Assembly (NCBI RefSeq): GCF_000292915.1
Contig: NC_018514.1
Coordinates: 682,001-746,000 of the forward strand
From: Burkholderia cepacia GG4
GTDB taxonomy: Bacteria; Pseudomonadota; Gammaproteobacteria; Burkholderiales; Burkholderiaceae
DNA: 64,000 nt
Direction of reading: 5' to 3'
A program made the position numbers and the translations under genes. A model generated the notes under the pieces. The model was given only the letters and a program-made list of their open reading frames with translations, was not told where the DNA came from and did not search any database. This document shows positions 7,897 to 16,807 of the stretch, piece by piece (the stretch's first letter is position 1; every line of letters starts with the position of its first letter).

Positions 7897-10448
7897 GCTG
7901 TTTTCATCTCCTGGGTGGAACCGGCCTCGTTGGGTACGATGCCGAGCAATTTCGCCTGGGTGGCGGTATCTCGTTCGAGCGCGACCGCGCTGCTTTCATG
8001 CGCGACGCGCCCGTTGACGAGCACGTACGCGCGATCGGCGATCGGCAGCACCATGTCGGCCTGGTGCTCGACGATCACGACGCTCGCGCGCTCGCGCAGC
8101 TTGACGACCGCGTCGAGCACTTCCTGCACGACGGCGGGCGCGAGCCCCTCGAACGGTTCGTCGAGCAGGATTGCCTTCGCCGGCGCCATGAGCGCGCGCG
8201 CGATTGCCACCATCTGCCGTTCGCCGCCGGACAGATGTTCGGCGCGCGCATCCTTGCGCGTCGCGAGGCGCGGGAACAGCGCGAACATCTCGTCGACGCT
8301 CGCGCCGCCCTTGCGTGCGGCGAGCCGCAGGTTCTCGGCGACCGTGAGGTTGGGGAACAGGCGGCGGCCCTCGGGCACCATCGCGAGGCCGAGACGATTG
8401 ATCTCGTGTGCGGGGCGCCCGGTGATGTCGTGGCCGTCGAACACGATGCGCCCGGCCGTGACGTCGGCGACCCCGGTCGCGGCGCGCAACGTCGTCGTCT
8501 TGCCGACGCCGTTGCGTCCGAGGATCGCGATCACTTCGCCTTCGTGGAGCGTGAGGTCGATGCCGTCGAGGATCGTGTTGCCGGTGTAACCGGCCTTCAC
8601 GCCTTCGAGGCGCAGCAGCGGGCGCCGCGTCGGCGCGGCATCTTCGTGCTGCGCGCCACGCCGTGCGGCCAGCCGCGCATCGACCGGCCGCTCGCCCTTC
8701 GCGTGGCCCAGGTAGGCTTCGACCACTTCGGGATGGCGCGCGACGTCGGCCGGCGAGCCGTCCGCGATCAGCCTGCCGCGATGGAGCACGCTGACGCGAT
8801 CCGAAATCGTCAGCACGCGATCGATGTCGTGCTCGATCAGCAGCACCGCATGATGGTTCGACAGCTCGCGGATGATCGCCGCCACGCGCACGCGATCGGC
8901 TTCGGCAAGACCCGCGAGCGGCTCGTCGAGCAGCAGCAGGCGCGCGCGGGTCGCGAGCGACAGTGCGATTTCGAGCAGGCGCTGCTCGCCGTGCGACAGG
9001 CTTTCGCATCCGTGCGCCGCGCGGTCGTCCAGCCCGACCGCCGCGAGCAGCGACCAGGTCAGCGCATTCTGTTCGCCGAGCGTGTGCGCGTCGCGCCAGA
9101 GGCCGAGGCGATCGTGCTGCGCGGCCTGTACCGCGACGCGCACGTTCTCGAACACGGTGAGGTTGCGAAACACGCTGAGGATCTGGAACGAGCGGCTCAT
9201 GCCGAGCCGCACGCGGCGGAACATGGCGAGCTTCGTCACGTCCTTGCCGTCGAACGTGATCGTGCCGGCCGTCGGTGACAGCACGCCCGTCAGCATGTTG
9301 AAGAACGTCGTCTTGCCCGCACCGTTCGGGCCGATGAAGCTGTGCAGCCGGCACGGATGGACGTCGAGGTCGATCTGTTCGGCGGTCACGAGCGAGCCGA
9401 AACGCTTCGACAATCCGCGTACGCTCAGCACGGGCGTATCGGGATCGGTGTCGATGCCGCCTGCGCGATACGGCGCGATCGCGTCGGGGCGCGCGGGAAT
9501 CGTGTCTCGCACGAGGGTCCAGCGCGGACGTCGAAGAAACCGCTGCACGATACCGTGTATGCCCTCGGGCGAGAAGAACGCGAACGCGATGATGACCGGC
9601 GCGAAGATCAGCCACCAGTGCTCGGTCAGGCTGCTGAGCTTGTCCTCGAGCAGGATGAACGCAATTGCGCCCCACAGCGGCCCGAGAAACTGGTGGACGC
9701 CGCCGAGTACGGTCATCAGCAGGCTGTCGCCCGCGTGCTCCCAGCTCAGGTTGTTCGCATACGCGCCTTGCAGCATCAGGCACAGCAGGCCGCCCGCGTA
9801 GCCGATCACGGCGGCCGAAATCACGAACGCGCGCAGCTTGAGCCGATACGTGTCGTAGCCGAGGCTCGCCGCGCGCTGCTCGTTGTCGCGCAGCGCCTGC
9901 AGCGCCCGCCCGAACGGCGCGTGCACGAGGCGCCACAGCAGATAGGCAATGCCGATCACCGTCACGCACGCGAACACGTGGAAGCCGACGGTCGTCGGGA
10001 AGGTCGGGCGCGGCACGTTCTGCAGGCCGTTTTCGCCGCCGGTCACATCGGTCCACTTGAACGCGATCTCGAATGCGATCTGCGAACAGGCGAGGGTGAG
10101 CAGCGAGAAGTACAGCCCGCGCCGGCGCAACACGATCGCGCCGATCAGCGCGGCCAGCACGGCCGTCACGATCACGCTGGCCGCCAGGGCGAGCAATTCG
10201 TTGCCCAGCAGGCGCAGCAGCGACACGGCGACCAGGTACGTGGCCGTGCCGAAGAACACCGATGCGCCGAACGGCACGAGCCCGGTATAGGCGACCAGCA
10301 GGTTCACGCCCATCCCGTAGAGCGTGTAGATCGCGATCTGGGTCGCGCGCTCGAGCGGCGTGCCGGTCGCGGTGAGCGCGAGCGATACGAGGACGAGGGC
10401 GGTGGTCAGCACCGCAACGGGGTGGCGGGTCAGATAGTCGAGTTTCAT
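7893..10448 (-). CDS. LIV-type ABC importer: LivM permease fused to both ATPases, 851 aa
   Basis: This single frame carries three parts that are normally separate proteins. Residues 1-305 are a LivM permease with about nine hydrophobic segments. Residues 340-585 are a LivG-type ATPase (Walker A GPNGAGKTT at 373-381, signature LSHGE near 484, Walker B LLLLDEP near 504). Residues 610-851 are a LivF-type ATPase (Walker A GRNGVGKTT at 644-652, signature LSGGE near 739, Walker B ILLDEP near 760). No stop or frameshift separates them, and the linkers are charged and proline-rich. The gene overlaps livH-type upstream and aroE-like downstream by 4 bp each, so the four genes are translationally coupled. 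By context the cargo is the hydroaromatic substrate of this cluster rather than leucine; that is inference. Confidence 0.9.
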   Translation of the reverse strand: MKLDYLTRHPVAVLTTALVLVSLALTATGTPLERATQIAIYTLYGMGVNLLVAYTGLVPFGASVFFGTATYLVAVSLLRLLGNELLALAASVIVTAVLAALIGAIVLRRRGLYFSLLTLACSQIAFEIAFKWTDVTGGENGLQNVPRPTFPTTVGFHVFACVTVIGIAYLLWRLVHAPFGRALQALRDNEQRAASLGYDTYRLKLRAFVISAAVIGYAGGLLCLMLQGAYANNLSWEHAGDSLLMTVLGGVHQFLGPLWGAIAFILLEDKLSSLTEHWWLIFAPVIIAFAFFSPEGIHGIVQRFLRRPRWTLVRDTIPARPDAIAPYRAGGIDTDPDTPVLSVRGLSKRFGSLVTAEQIDLDVHPCRLHSFIGPNGAGKTTFFNMLTGVLSPTAGTITFDGKDVTKLAMFRRVRLGMSRSFQILSVFRNLTVFENVRVAVQAAQHDRLGLWRDAHTLGEQNALTWSLLAAVGLDDRAAHGCESLSHGEQRLLEIALSLATRARLLLLDEPLAGLAEADRVRVAAIIRELSNHHAVLLIEHDIDRVLTISDRVSVLHRGRLIADGSPADVARHPEVVEAYLGHAKGERPVDARLAARRGAQHEDAAPTRRPLLRLEGVKAGYTGNTILDGIDLTLHEGEVIAILGRNGVGKTTTLRAATGVADVTAGRIVFDGHDITGRPAHEINRLGLAMVPEGRRLFPNLTVAENLRLAARKGGASVDEMFALFPRLATRKDARAEHLSGGERQMVAIARALMAPAKAILLDEPFEGLAPAVVQEVLDAVVKLRERASVVIVEHQADMVLPIADRAYVLVNGRVAHESSAVALERDTATQAKLLGIVPNEAGSTQEMKTA

Positions 10449-11314
10449 TCGAAGCGCTCCCAGCGTTCACCAAACAGCCCGCGAGGGCGCACGAGAAGGA
10501 CGAGTGCCATCAGCACGTACATCGCGACCGACGAGCCCGCCGGAAAGAACTGGACGGCCAGCGCGGTCACGATGCCGACCAGCAGGCCTGCGACCACGGC
10601 GCCGGCGAACGAGCCGAGGCCGCCGATCGTCACGATCACGAACGCGGGCATCACGGCGGTCGTCGCCATCCCGGGCGTGACCGTGACGAGCGGCGCCGCG
10701 AGCACGCCGGCGGCGCCCGCGAGCAGCGCACCGAGCGCAAAGGCGCCGGTCAGCACGCGCGGCAGGTTGATGCCGAGCAGGCCCACCATTTCCGGATCGC
10801 GGCTGCCGGCGCGCAGGATCCGCCCGTACGGCGTGTAGTTCATGAACCACCACAGCACGCCGAGGATCGCGACCGTTGCGGCGAGCACGAACAGCCGGTA
10901 CTTCGTGATCAGCAACGGCCCATACACGAGAAAGCCGTTGAGCATCCCGGGCGGACTGAACGGCAGGCCGCCCGCACCCCACACGAGGCGAACCAGCGCG
11001 GTGAGCAGCAGCGACAGCGCGAACGTGACGATCAGGCTGAGCAACGGCTCCTTGCCGTACAGGCGCCGGATGAACACAACTTCGATCAGCACGCCCACCG
11101 CCGCGACGAACACCGGTGCAAGCACGACGGCGGCCCATCCGAACTGCGTCGACAGCGCGATCGCGAAATACGCACCGAGCGCGAAGAGCGCGCCATGCGC
11201 GAAATTCACGATGCCGAGCAGCCCGCAAATGATCGACAGTCCAATCGCGAGCAATACATAGAGGAATCCCAGCACCAGTCCGTTGGCGACCTGGGACAAC
11301 AACATTTCAGCCAT
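10445..11314 (-). CDS. LivH-type branched-chain permease, 289 aa
   Basis: This inner-membrane permease subunit partners the fused LivM/ATPase protein. It has the family opening GLVLGFLYVLLAIGLSIICG, then GIVNFAHGALFALGAY, and about eight membrane segments, ending in LLVRPRGLFGERW, which is typical of LivH. The start at 11314 (MAEMLLSQVANG) has GGAG upstream; the longer open frame before it is not membrane-like. It overlaps the next gene by 4 bp. A stable hairpin lies in the gap between it and the binding-protein gene. Confidence 0.9.
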   Translation of the reverse strand: MAEMLLSQVANGLVLGFLYVLLAIGLSIICGLLGIVNFAHGALFALGAYFAIALSTQFGWAAVVLAPVFVAAVGVLIEVVFIRRLYGKEPLLSLIVTFALSLLLTALVRLVWGAGGLPFSPPGMLNGFLVYGPLLITKYRLFVLAATVAILGVLWWFMNYTPYGRILRAGSRDPEMVGLLGINLPRVLTGAFALGALLAGAAGVLAAPLVTVTPGMATTAVMPAFVIVTIGGLGSFAGAVVAGLLVGIVTALAVQFFPAGSSVAMYVLMALVLLVRPRGLFGERWERFE

Positions 11315-11354
11315 GCCCTTACTCCAGAGTGCGGCCCGCCGCCGCTGCGCCGCG

Positions 11355-11370
11355 GCCCGTCGTGACGGGC
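11355..11370. other. Intercistronic hairpin between binding-protein and permease genes
   Basis: GCCCGTC-GT-GACGGGC forms perfect 7-bp arms with a 2-nt loop. It sits between the binding-protein stop at 11446 and the permease start at 11314. Such stems often lower downstream expression or stabilise upstream mRNA, giving excess binding protein. No U-tract follows. Confidence 0.35.
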
Positions 11371-11445
11371 GAACGGCGGGCGGCGACGCGCGCGGGATAC
11401 GCTTTCGTGTCGGTTCGTGCGCCGCCGCAGCGGCGACGCACGGCG

Positions 11446-12744
11446 TCAGCGCGCGGCCATCTTGCAGCCGATCTCCTGGCGCGTGCCGAAGAGATGGTCG
11501 AGGTCGGCGGGGTTCTGCGGCACGGCGGAGATCGGGTCGAGCCAGTCCCATTTGTCGGTGATCCGGTCCTTCACCTTGAACACGCTCCAGCGCCGCAACA
11601 GCTGGTGGTCCCACGGGCGGAAGTAGGCGGCGCCGCTGCCGTCGGTGAGCTGAATGGTCTCCAGGCTCTGCACGAGGTCCGCGCCGGACGTGCTCTTTGC
11701 GTGGTCGATCGCCTGCAGCAGTGCACGCGCCGTAAACCAGCCGATCCATGCCTTGTCGGCCGGCGGCTTGCCGTGCTTCGCCGTGTATTTCCTGACGAAC
11801 GCGACTTCTTCCGGCGAATGGCCCGGCGAGCTGAAATGCCAGGGCTTGCCGTAGTAGCCGGTCGCGGCATCGGCGTTGATCGACCACAGGTCCGAGTCGC
11901 CGATGATCGGGCACGCCACCGGGATCCGGCCTTTCATGCCCATTTCCGCGTATTGCTTCAGGAACGTCGACAGGTCGCCGCCGGGCAGCCCGAGCAGCAC
12001 GACGTCAGGTTTCGACTGGCGGATCTTCAGGATGAACGAGCTGAAGTCGGTGGTGTTGAGCGGCGTGACGTCGGCGCCGGTAATCGAGCCGCCCGACTGC
12101 TTCAGCAAGTCGGACATCGCCCGCTGGATGTCCTGCCCGTACGCGTAGTTCGCGACGAGAAAGTGCCATTTCTTGCCGATCGCGAGCATCGACGGCGCGA
12201 GCGCGCGGCATGCCACGGGCGTCGGGCTCAGTACGCGGAACGTGTACGGGTTGCAGCTGCTGCCGGTCAGTTCGCGCGCGGCGGCGTTCGGCGCGATGTA
12301 GGGCGTTTTGGTGCGCCACGCGACCGACGACATCGCCAGCGACGTGCCGCTGTTCGTGCCGCCGATCACCGCGATCGCCTTGTCCTGCTCGACGAGCTTC
12401 TGCATGTTCTGCTGCGCCGACTGCGGATTGGGTTCGTCGTACCAGACGAGATCGACACGCCGGCCGCGCGCCTGGTTGCCCGCATCGTCGAGCGCGAGCT
12501 TGACGCCATTCGCGATCACTTCGCCCTGTTCGGTCCACACGCCCTGCTTGGCCATCAGCAGGCCCAGCTTCAGCGGTTGCTCGCCTTGCGCGCGCACGAT
12601 CGCCGGCGCGGCGAGCGCTGCCGCACCGCCCGCGAGCGCCTTGCCCGCGGTGACGAGCCAGGCGCGGCGCGACAACGCCGGGCTGTCGGGCGCGTCTGCC
12701 GGGTGGCTGGAAAGGTTGTCGTCCTGCTCGTGCTGGTCAGTCAT
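11446..12744 (-). CDS. LIV-type periplasmic substrate-binding protein (Tat signal), 432 aa
   Basis: This type-I periplasmic binding protein (LivK/Peripla_BP_6 family) delivers substrate to the LivH/LivM-fusion importer. The N-terminus has a twin-arginine signal, SRRAWLVTAGKALAGG, ending at AIVRA-QG near residue 54, so export is probably by Tat. The two-lobed domain follows, with GGTNSGTSLAM and DVVLLGLPGG segments. The start at 12744 has GGAG upstream and avoids 22 non-protein-like residues. It is the first gene of the minus-strand operon. Its control region (12745-12958) holds an IclR-type operator shared with the divergent Gfo/Idh gene. Similar proteins bind aromatic acids and urea-type compounds as well as amino acids. 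Confidence 0.88.
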   Translation of the reverse strand: MTDQHEQDDNLSSHPADAPDSPALSRRAWLVTAGKALAGGAAALAAPAIVRAQGEQPLKLGLLMAKQGVWTEQGEVIANGVKLALDDAGNQARGRRVDLVWYDEPNPQSAQQNMQKLVEQDKAIAVIGGTNSGTSLAMSSVAWRTKTPYIAPNAAARELTGSSCNPYTFRVLSPTPVACRALAPSMLAIGKKWHFLVANYAYGQDIQRAMSDLLKQSGGSITGADVTPLNTTDFSSFILKIRQSKPDVVLLGLPGGDLSTFLKQYAEMGMKGRIPVACPIIGDSDLWSINADAATGYYGKPWHFSSPGHSPEEVAFVRKYTAKHGKPPADKAWIGWFTARALLQAIDHAKSTSGADLVQSLETIQLTDGSGAAYFRPWDHQLLRRWSVFKVKDRITDKWDWLDPISAVPQNPADLDHLFGTRQEIGCKMAAR

Positions 12745-12842
12745 GTGTCTGGGCTCCTGTTTCCGGTCAAGGGGCGATTCCGCGTGGTCCGGGGGCGGAC
12801 CGCGCGACACGTGTCGAAATTTTCGTGAATTCTAGTTAGAAG

Positions 12843-12857
12843 TGGAATAGCATTCAA
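12843..12857. promoter_or_regulatory. IclR-type operator, copy 3
   Basis: TGGAATAGCATTCAA matches the 15-bp palindrome in 11 of 12 arm positions. It lies about 100 bp from both the binding-protein start (12744, minus) and the oxidoreductase start (12959, plus), so it could serve both directions. Confidence 0.65.
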
Positions 12858-12958
12858 CATTCAAAGATGGTTTCAATAAATCGGGGTATTCACTTGGTCG
12901 GTCCGGAATACGAGCGACCCGACTCGACGTGTACGCCCCGAACACCGGAGATGAAGAA

Positions 12959-14005
12959 ATGGCGAGAAAACGGCTGGCAGTGATCGGTGCAGGCGCAATC
13001 GGGCGGATGCACGTGGAGCGCGCACGCACGCATGCGCAGGCGGAAGTCGTGGCGATCGCGGACCCATCGCCCGCGGCCGGGCAGTTCGCGCGTGCCGAGG
13101 GGCTGCGCTGGTTCGCCGATTACGCGACGATGCTCGACGCGATGCGCCCGGACGGCGCAATCGTCGCGACGCCGAATGCGACGCATGTCGAGGTCGGCCT
13201 TGCATGCATCGCGCGCGGGGTGCCGGCGCTGATCGAGAAGCCGGTATCGGACAGCGTCGCAGCGGCGGCCGGCCTCAGTCGCGCCGCGTGCGAAGCCGGC
13301 GTGCCGCTGCTGGTCGGCCACCATCGCCGCCACAATCCGATCCTGCGGCGCGCGCGCGAGATCGTGCAGTCGGGGCGGCTCGGCAAGCCGGTCGCGGCCA
13401 ATGCGCTCGCGACGTTCTACAAGCCCGACGCGTATTTCGACGTCGAATGGCGCCGTCGTGCGGGCGGCGGCCCCGTGTTGATCAACCTGATTCACGACAT
13501 CGACATCATGCGGTTCCTGCTCGGCGAGATCGTCGAGGTGCAGGCACAGGCGTCGAATCGCGTGCGCGGCTTCGACGTGGAAGACACGGCTGCCGTGCTG
13601 CTGCGTTTCGACAGCGGCGCGCTCGGCACGCTGGCCGTGTCCGACTGCGCAGCATCGCCGTGGAACTGGGATCTCGCGGCGGGCGAAGCCGCGCACTATC
13701 CGCGCCAGCAGGTGAACACGCATTTCCTGATCGGCACGGATGCGTCGCTCACGCTGCCGCAACTCGATCTGTGGGAATACCGCAGCGGGAAGGGCTGGCA
13801 CGATCCGTTGACGGTCGAGCGCTGCACGCCGCATGGCGCCGATCCGTATCACGAGCAGTTGCGCCACTTCGCGGCCGTGATCGCGGGCGACGAGGCGCCG
13901 CTGTGTTCGGCCGACGATGCCGCGCGCACACTCGCGGCGACGCTCGCCGTGCATCGCGCGGCCGCGACGCGCACGGGCGTGGCGCCCGCGGACGTCGAGG
14001 CCTAG
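12959..14005 (+). CDS. Gfo/Idh/MocA-family NAD(P)-dependent oxidoreductase, 348 aa
   Basis: This is a dehydrogenase of the glucose-fructose oxidoreductase/inositol dehydrogenase family. The N-terminal Rossmann motif LAVIGAGAIGRMH is at about residues 6-18. The family hallmark EKPVSDS follows at about residue 93, with the catalytic lysine, and the C-terminal beta-sheet domain contains LINLIHDIDIMRFL with the conserved aspartate and histidine. The ATG at 12959 has GGAGATGAAG just upstream, making it better than the in-frame start at 12929. It is transcribed away from the transporter operon across the shared operator. The natural substrate is a polyol or cyclitol in most relatives. Confidence 0.85.
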   Translation: MARKRLAVIGAGAIGRMHVERARTHAQAEVVAIADPSPAAGQFARAEGLRWFADYATMLDAMRPDGAIVATPNATHVEVGLACIARGVPALIEKPVSDSVAAAAGLSRAACEAGVPLLVGHHRRHNPILRRAREIVQSGRLGKPVAANALATFYKPDAYFDVEWRRRAGGGPVLINLIHDIDIMRFLLGEIVEVQAQASNRVRGFDVEDTAAVLLRFDSGALGTLAVSDCAASPWNWDLAAGEAAHYPRQQVNTHFLIGTDASLTLPQLDLWEYRSGKGWHDPLTVERCTPHGADPYHEQLRHFAAVIAGDEAPLCSADDAARTLAATLAVHRAAATRTGVAPADVEA

Positions 14006-14026
14006 CCGCAGGGGTGGGGCGCCGGC

Positions 14027-14923
14027 CTAGCGCTGGCGCCGGTAGAACGCCACCGTCTGCCGCAGGCCGTCGTCGAGCACGGTCCGCGGCAGGCCGGGCA
14101 GCAGGCGCTCGAGCGCGGGGTCGTCGGGAAAGGCCGTCGCGATCGGCAGCGGCGGCCCGCCGGCATCGAGGTGCGCGCCCGGCACGATGGCCGCGATCCG
14201 CTCGATCAGCGTGTTCACCGCGGTGATCTCGCCAGCCAGCGTGAATGCGTGCGCGCCTTCGATGTCGCCCAGCAGCGCGGCCTCGTAGGCGGCGGCGACG
14301 TCGTCGGCGAACACGAGGCCCGTCGTGCCGGTAAACGGAATCGTGTAGCGCTCGCCGCGCGCGGCCGCCCGGCAGGCCAGGCTCGGCCCCGCGCTCGATC
14401 CCGTCTCGCGCCCGGCGCCGTAGACCACGAGCGGACGGAAGCCGACGCTCGCGATCCCGTGGTCGTGCCAGTACGCGCGCGCCGATCCTTCGCACGCCAG
14501 CTTGAACGCACCGTAGTGGGTTTGCGGCAGCGGCACGACGCCGTCGTCGGGGCCGAACACGCCGGCGCTGCTCGAATAGAGCACGCGTCGCAGCCCGGCT
14601 GACCGTGCGGCCTCGAACACGTTCAGCGTGCCGATCAGGTTGACCTGCGCGCCGCGCACGGGATCGGCCGCGCAGTCCGTCGTGAGGATGCCCGCGAGAT
14701 GGATCGCCGCGTCGCAGCCGTCGAATGCGCGCGCCGTGGCGGCCGGGTCGGCGATATCGCCGGTGCGCCACTGCACGGCCGCGGCCCGTTCGGGCGCGAG
14801 CGCCTCGACGAGGCGCGGGTTCGTGCGCACGTCGAAGCTCACGCATTCCATGCCGCGCGCCAGCAGCCTCCTGATGAGCCATGCGCCGAGAAAACCGCTG
14901 CCGCCCGTTACCAGTACTCGCAT
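14027..14923 (-). CDS. NAD-dependent epimerase/dehydratase (extended SDR), 298 aa
   Basis: The extended short-chain dehydrogenase fold is clear: NAD-binding GGSGFLG is at residues 7-13, catalytic serine lies in YSSSAGVFG, and the Tyr-x-x-x-Lys pair is in HYGAFK. Relatives include UDP-sugar epimerases and uronate dehydrogenases. The family oxidises, reduces or epimerises a secondary alcohol. The gene is divergent from the second KSTD-like flavoprotein; the operator at 14971-14985 lies 48 bp before its start. It is convergent with the Gfo/Idh gene, whose stop is 21 bp away. Membership of the regulon is inferred from that operator. Confidence 0.82.
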   Translation of the reverse strand: MRVLVTGGSGFLGAWLIRRLLARGMECVSFDVRTNPRLVEALAPERAAAVQWRTGDIADPAATARAFDGCDAAIHLAGILTTDCAADPVRGAQVNLIGTLNVFEAARSAGLRRVLYSSSAGVFGPDDGVVPLPQTHYGAFKLACEGSARAYWHDHGIASVGFRPLVVYGAGRETGSSAGPSLACRAAARGERYTIPFTGTTGLVFADDVAAAYEAALLGDIEGAHAFTLAGEITAVNTLIERIAAIVPGAHLDAGGPPLPIATAFPDDPALERLLPGLPRTVLDDGLRQTVAFYRRQR

Positions 14924-14970
14924 TGCGTTGCCTCCATGTCGTCACAAAGTCTTTGCTAAACCCGATATAG

Positions 14971-14985
14971 TGGAATAGTATTCCA
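14971..14985. promoter_or_regulatory. IclR-type operator, copy 4 (perfect)
   Basis: TGGAATAGTATTCCA is a perfect palindrome in the arms, placed between divergent genes (epimerase minus, flavoprotein plus). A further right half-site ATTCCA follows at 14998-15003, centred about 18 bp away, the same spacing as the extra half-site next to copy 5. Confidence 0.75.
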
Positions 14986-15061
14986 CATCGAAAGAACATT
15001 CCATAGGCGTCGCGATCGTGTCGCATCCGGCGTTGGAGACACTGAACGGGCAAGACTGAAC

Positions 15062-16807
15062 ATGAAGCGTGAACCGATACTCGATTGCGACGTGCTGGTA
15101 CTGGGCTCCGGCGCGGGCGGCCTCGCGGCGGCGGTCACGGCGGCGGCGCAGGGGCTGCGCGTGATCGTCGCCGAGAAGGAGGCCGTGTTTGGCGGCACGA
15201 CCGCGTGGTCGGGCGGATGGATGTGGATTCCGCGCAATCCGCTCGCGACGCGTGCCGGCATTCGCGAAGACATCGATGCGCCGCGCACGTATCTGAAGAA
15301 CGAACTGGGCGCGCAGTTCGATGCGGCGAAGGCCGATGCGCTGCTCGAACGCGGTCCGGAAATGGTCGAATTCTTCGAGCGGAACACGGCGGTACGCTTC
15401 GTCGACGGCAACCGCATTCCCGATTTCCACACCACGCCGGGCGCCGGCACGGGCGGGCGCTCGGTCTGCGCGATGCCATTCGACGGCCGCGAGCTGGGCC
15501 CGCTGATCGACCGGTTGCGCGAGCCGCTGTCGGTGACGACGCTCAAGGGGATGGCGCTCGCGTCCGGGCAGGATCTCGCGCATTTCTATCGCGCGACACG
15601 CTCGCTGACATCCGCGCTGCATGTCGGCCGCCGGCTGGCCGCGTTCGCGTGGCACAAGCTGCGTTACGGGCGCTCGATGCATCTCGTCAACGGCAATGCG
15701 CTCGTCGCACGCCTGCTGAAGTCGGCCGCCGATCGCGGCGTCGACCTGCGTACGAGTGCGAAGGCGATCGGCCTGCTGCGCGACGACACGCGCGTGACCG
15801 GCGCACGCGTGGCGATCGACGGTATCGTGCACGAGGTGCGCGCGGCGCGCGGCGTCGTGCTGGCCTGCGGCGGGTTCCCGCACGACCAGGCGCGGCGCGC
15901 GCGGACGTTCGCCTATACGCCGTCGGGCCGCGAACACTGGTCGGCGGCGCCGCTCTGCAATACCGGCGACGGGATCCGGCTCGGCGAATCGATCGGCGCG
16001 CATTTCGATCGGTCGCTCGATGCGCCGGCCGCGTGGGCGCCCGTTTCGCTGGTGCCGCAACCGGGTGGCGGCGCCGTCGCGTTTCCGCATCTGATCGAGC
16101 GTGCGAAGCCGGGCGTGATTGCGGTGACGCGCACGGGCAAGCGCTTCGTGAACGAGGCATCGTCGTATCACGACTTCATTTCCGCACTGCTCGACACGAC
16201 GCCGGCCGGCGAAGAAGTGTGCGCGTGGCTCGTCTGCGACCATCGCTTTCAGCGGCGCTACGGGCTCGGTTTCTCGAAGCCGTTTCCGTTCCCGACCGGC
16301 CCGTACCTGCGCTCGGCCTATCTGAAGCGCGGCGCGACGCTCGACGCACTCGCGCGCGAATGCGGGATCGATGCGGCCAGGCTGGTGGACACGGTATCCG
16401 CCTACAACCAGTACGCGAAGCAAGGCTGTGATCCGGCGTTTCACAAGGGCTCGACACCGTATAACCGCGTGCAGGGCGATGCCGATCGGCAGCCGAACCC
16501 GTGTCTCGCGCCGATCGAAGCGGGGCCGTTCTATGCGGTGAAGCTGTTGCCGGGCAGCCTGGGCACGTTCGCGGGCCTGGCCACCGACGCCGACGCACGC
16601 GCGCTCGACCACGCTGGCCGTGCGATCGCCGGTCTCTACGCGGTCGGCAACGATTCGGCCAGCATGATGGGTGGTTGTTATCCCAGCGGCGGCATCACAC
16701 TCGGCCCGGCGATGACGTTCGGTTATCTCGCCGGTCTTTCTCTCGCCGACGCCGCGCCTGAACCCGCGCGTGCCGGTATCGATTCATCCTCGAGGACAAT
16801 GCAATGA
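15062..16807 (+). CDS. KSTD-like FAD-dependent dehydrogenase 2, 581 aa
   Basis: This is a paralogue of the protein at 5009-6805. The FAD motif LGSGAGGLAAA is at about residues 14-24, and the GGTTAWSGGWMW segment after the acidic strand end is typical of the superfamily. The ring-ketone residues of ketosteroid dehydrogenases are kept: Y369 in FVNEASSYHDF, and Y540/G544 in GGCYPSGGITLGPA. It therefore probably introduces a C=C next to a ring carbonyl. It is first in a plus-strand operon: the NIPSNAP gene overlaps its stop by 4 bp. Two different desaturases in one regulon would suit two consecutive steps toward an aromatic ring; this is inference. Confidence 0.87.
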   Translation: MKREPILDCDVLVLGSGAGGLAAAVTAAAQGLRVIVAEKEAVFGGTTAWSGGWMWIPRNPLATRAGIREDIDAPRTYLKNELGAQFDAAKADALLERGPEMVEFFERNTAVRFVDGNRIPDFHTTPGAGTGGRSVCAMPFDGRELGPLIDRLREPLSVTTLKGMALASGQDLAHFYRATRSLTSALHVGRRLAAFAWHKLRYGRSMHLVNGNALVARLLKSAADRGVDLRTSAKAIGLLRDDTRVTGARVAIDGIVHEVRAARGVVLACGGFPHDQARRARTFAYTPSGREHWSAAPLCNTGDGIRLGESIGAHFDRSLDAPAAWAPVSLVPQPGGGAVAFPHLIERAKPGVIAVTRTGKRFVNEASSYHDFISALLDTTPAGEEVCAWLVCDHRFQRRYGLGFSKPFPFPTGPYLRSAYLKRGATLDALARECGIDAARLVDTVSAYNQYAKQGCDPAFHKGSTPYNRVQGDADRQPNPCLAPIEAGPFYAVKLLPGSLGTFAGLATDADARALDHAGRAIAGLYAVGNDSASMMGGCYPSGGITLGPAMTFGYLAGLSLADAAPEPARAGIDSSSRTMQ

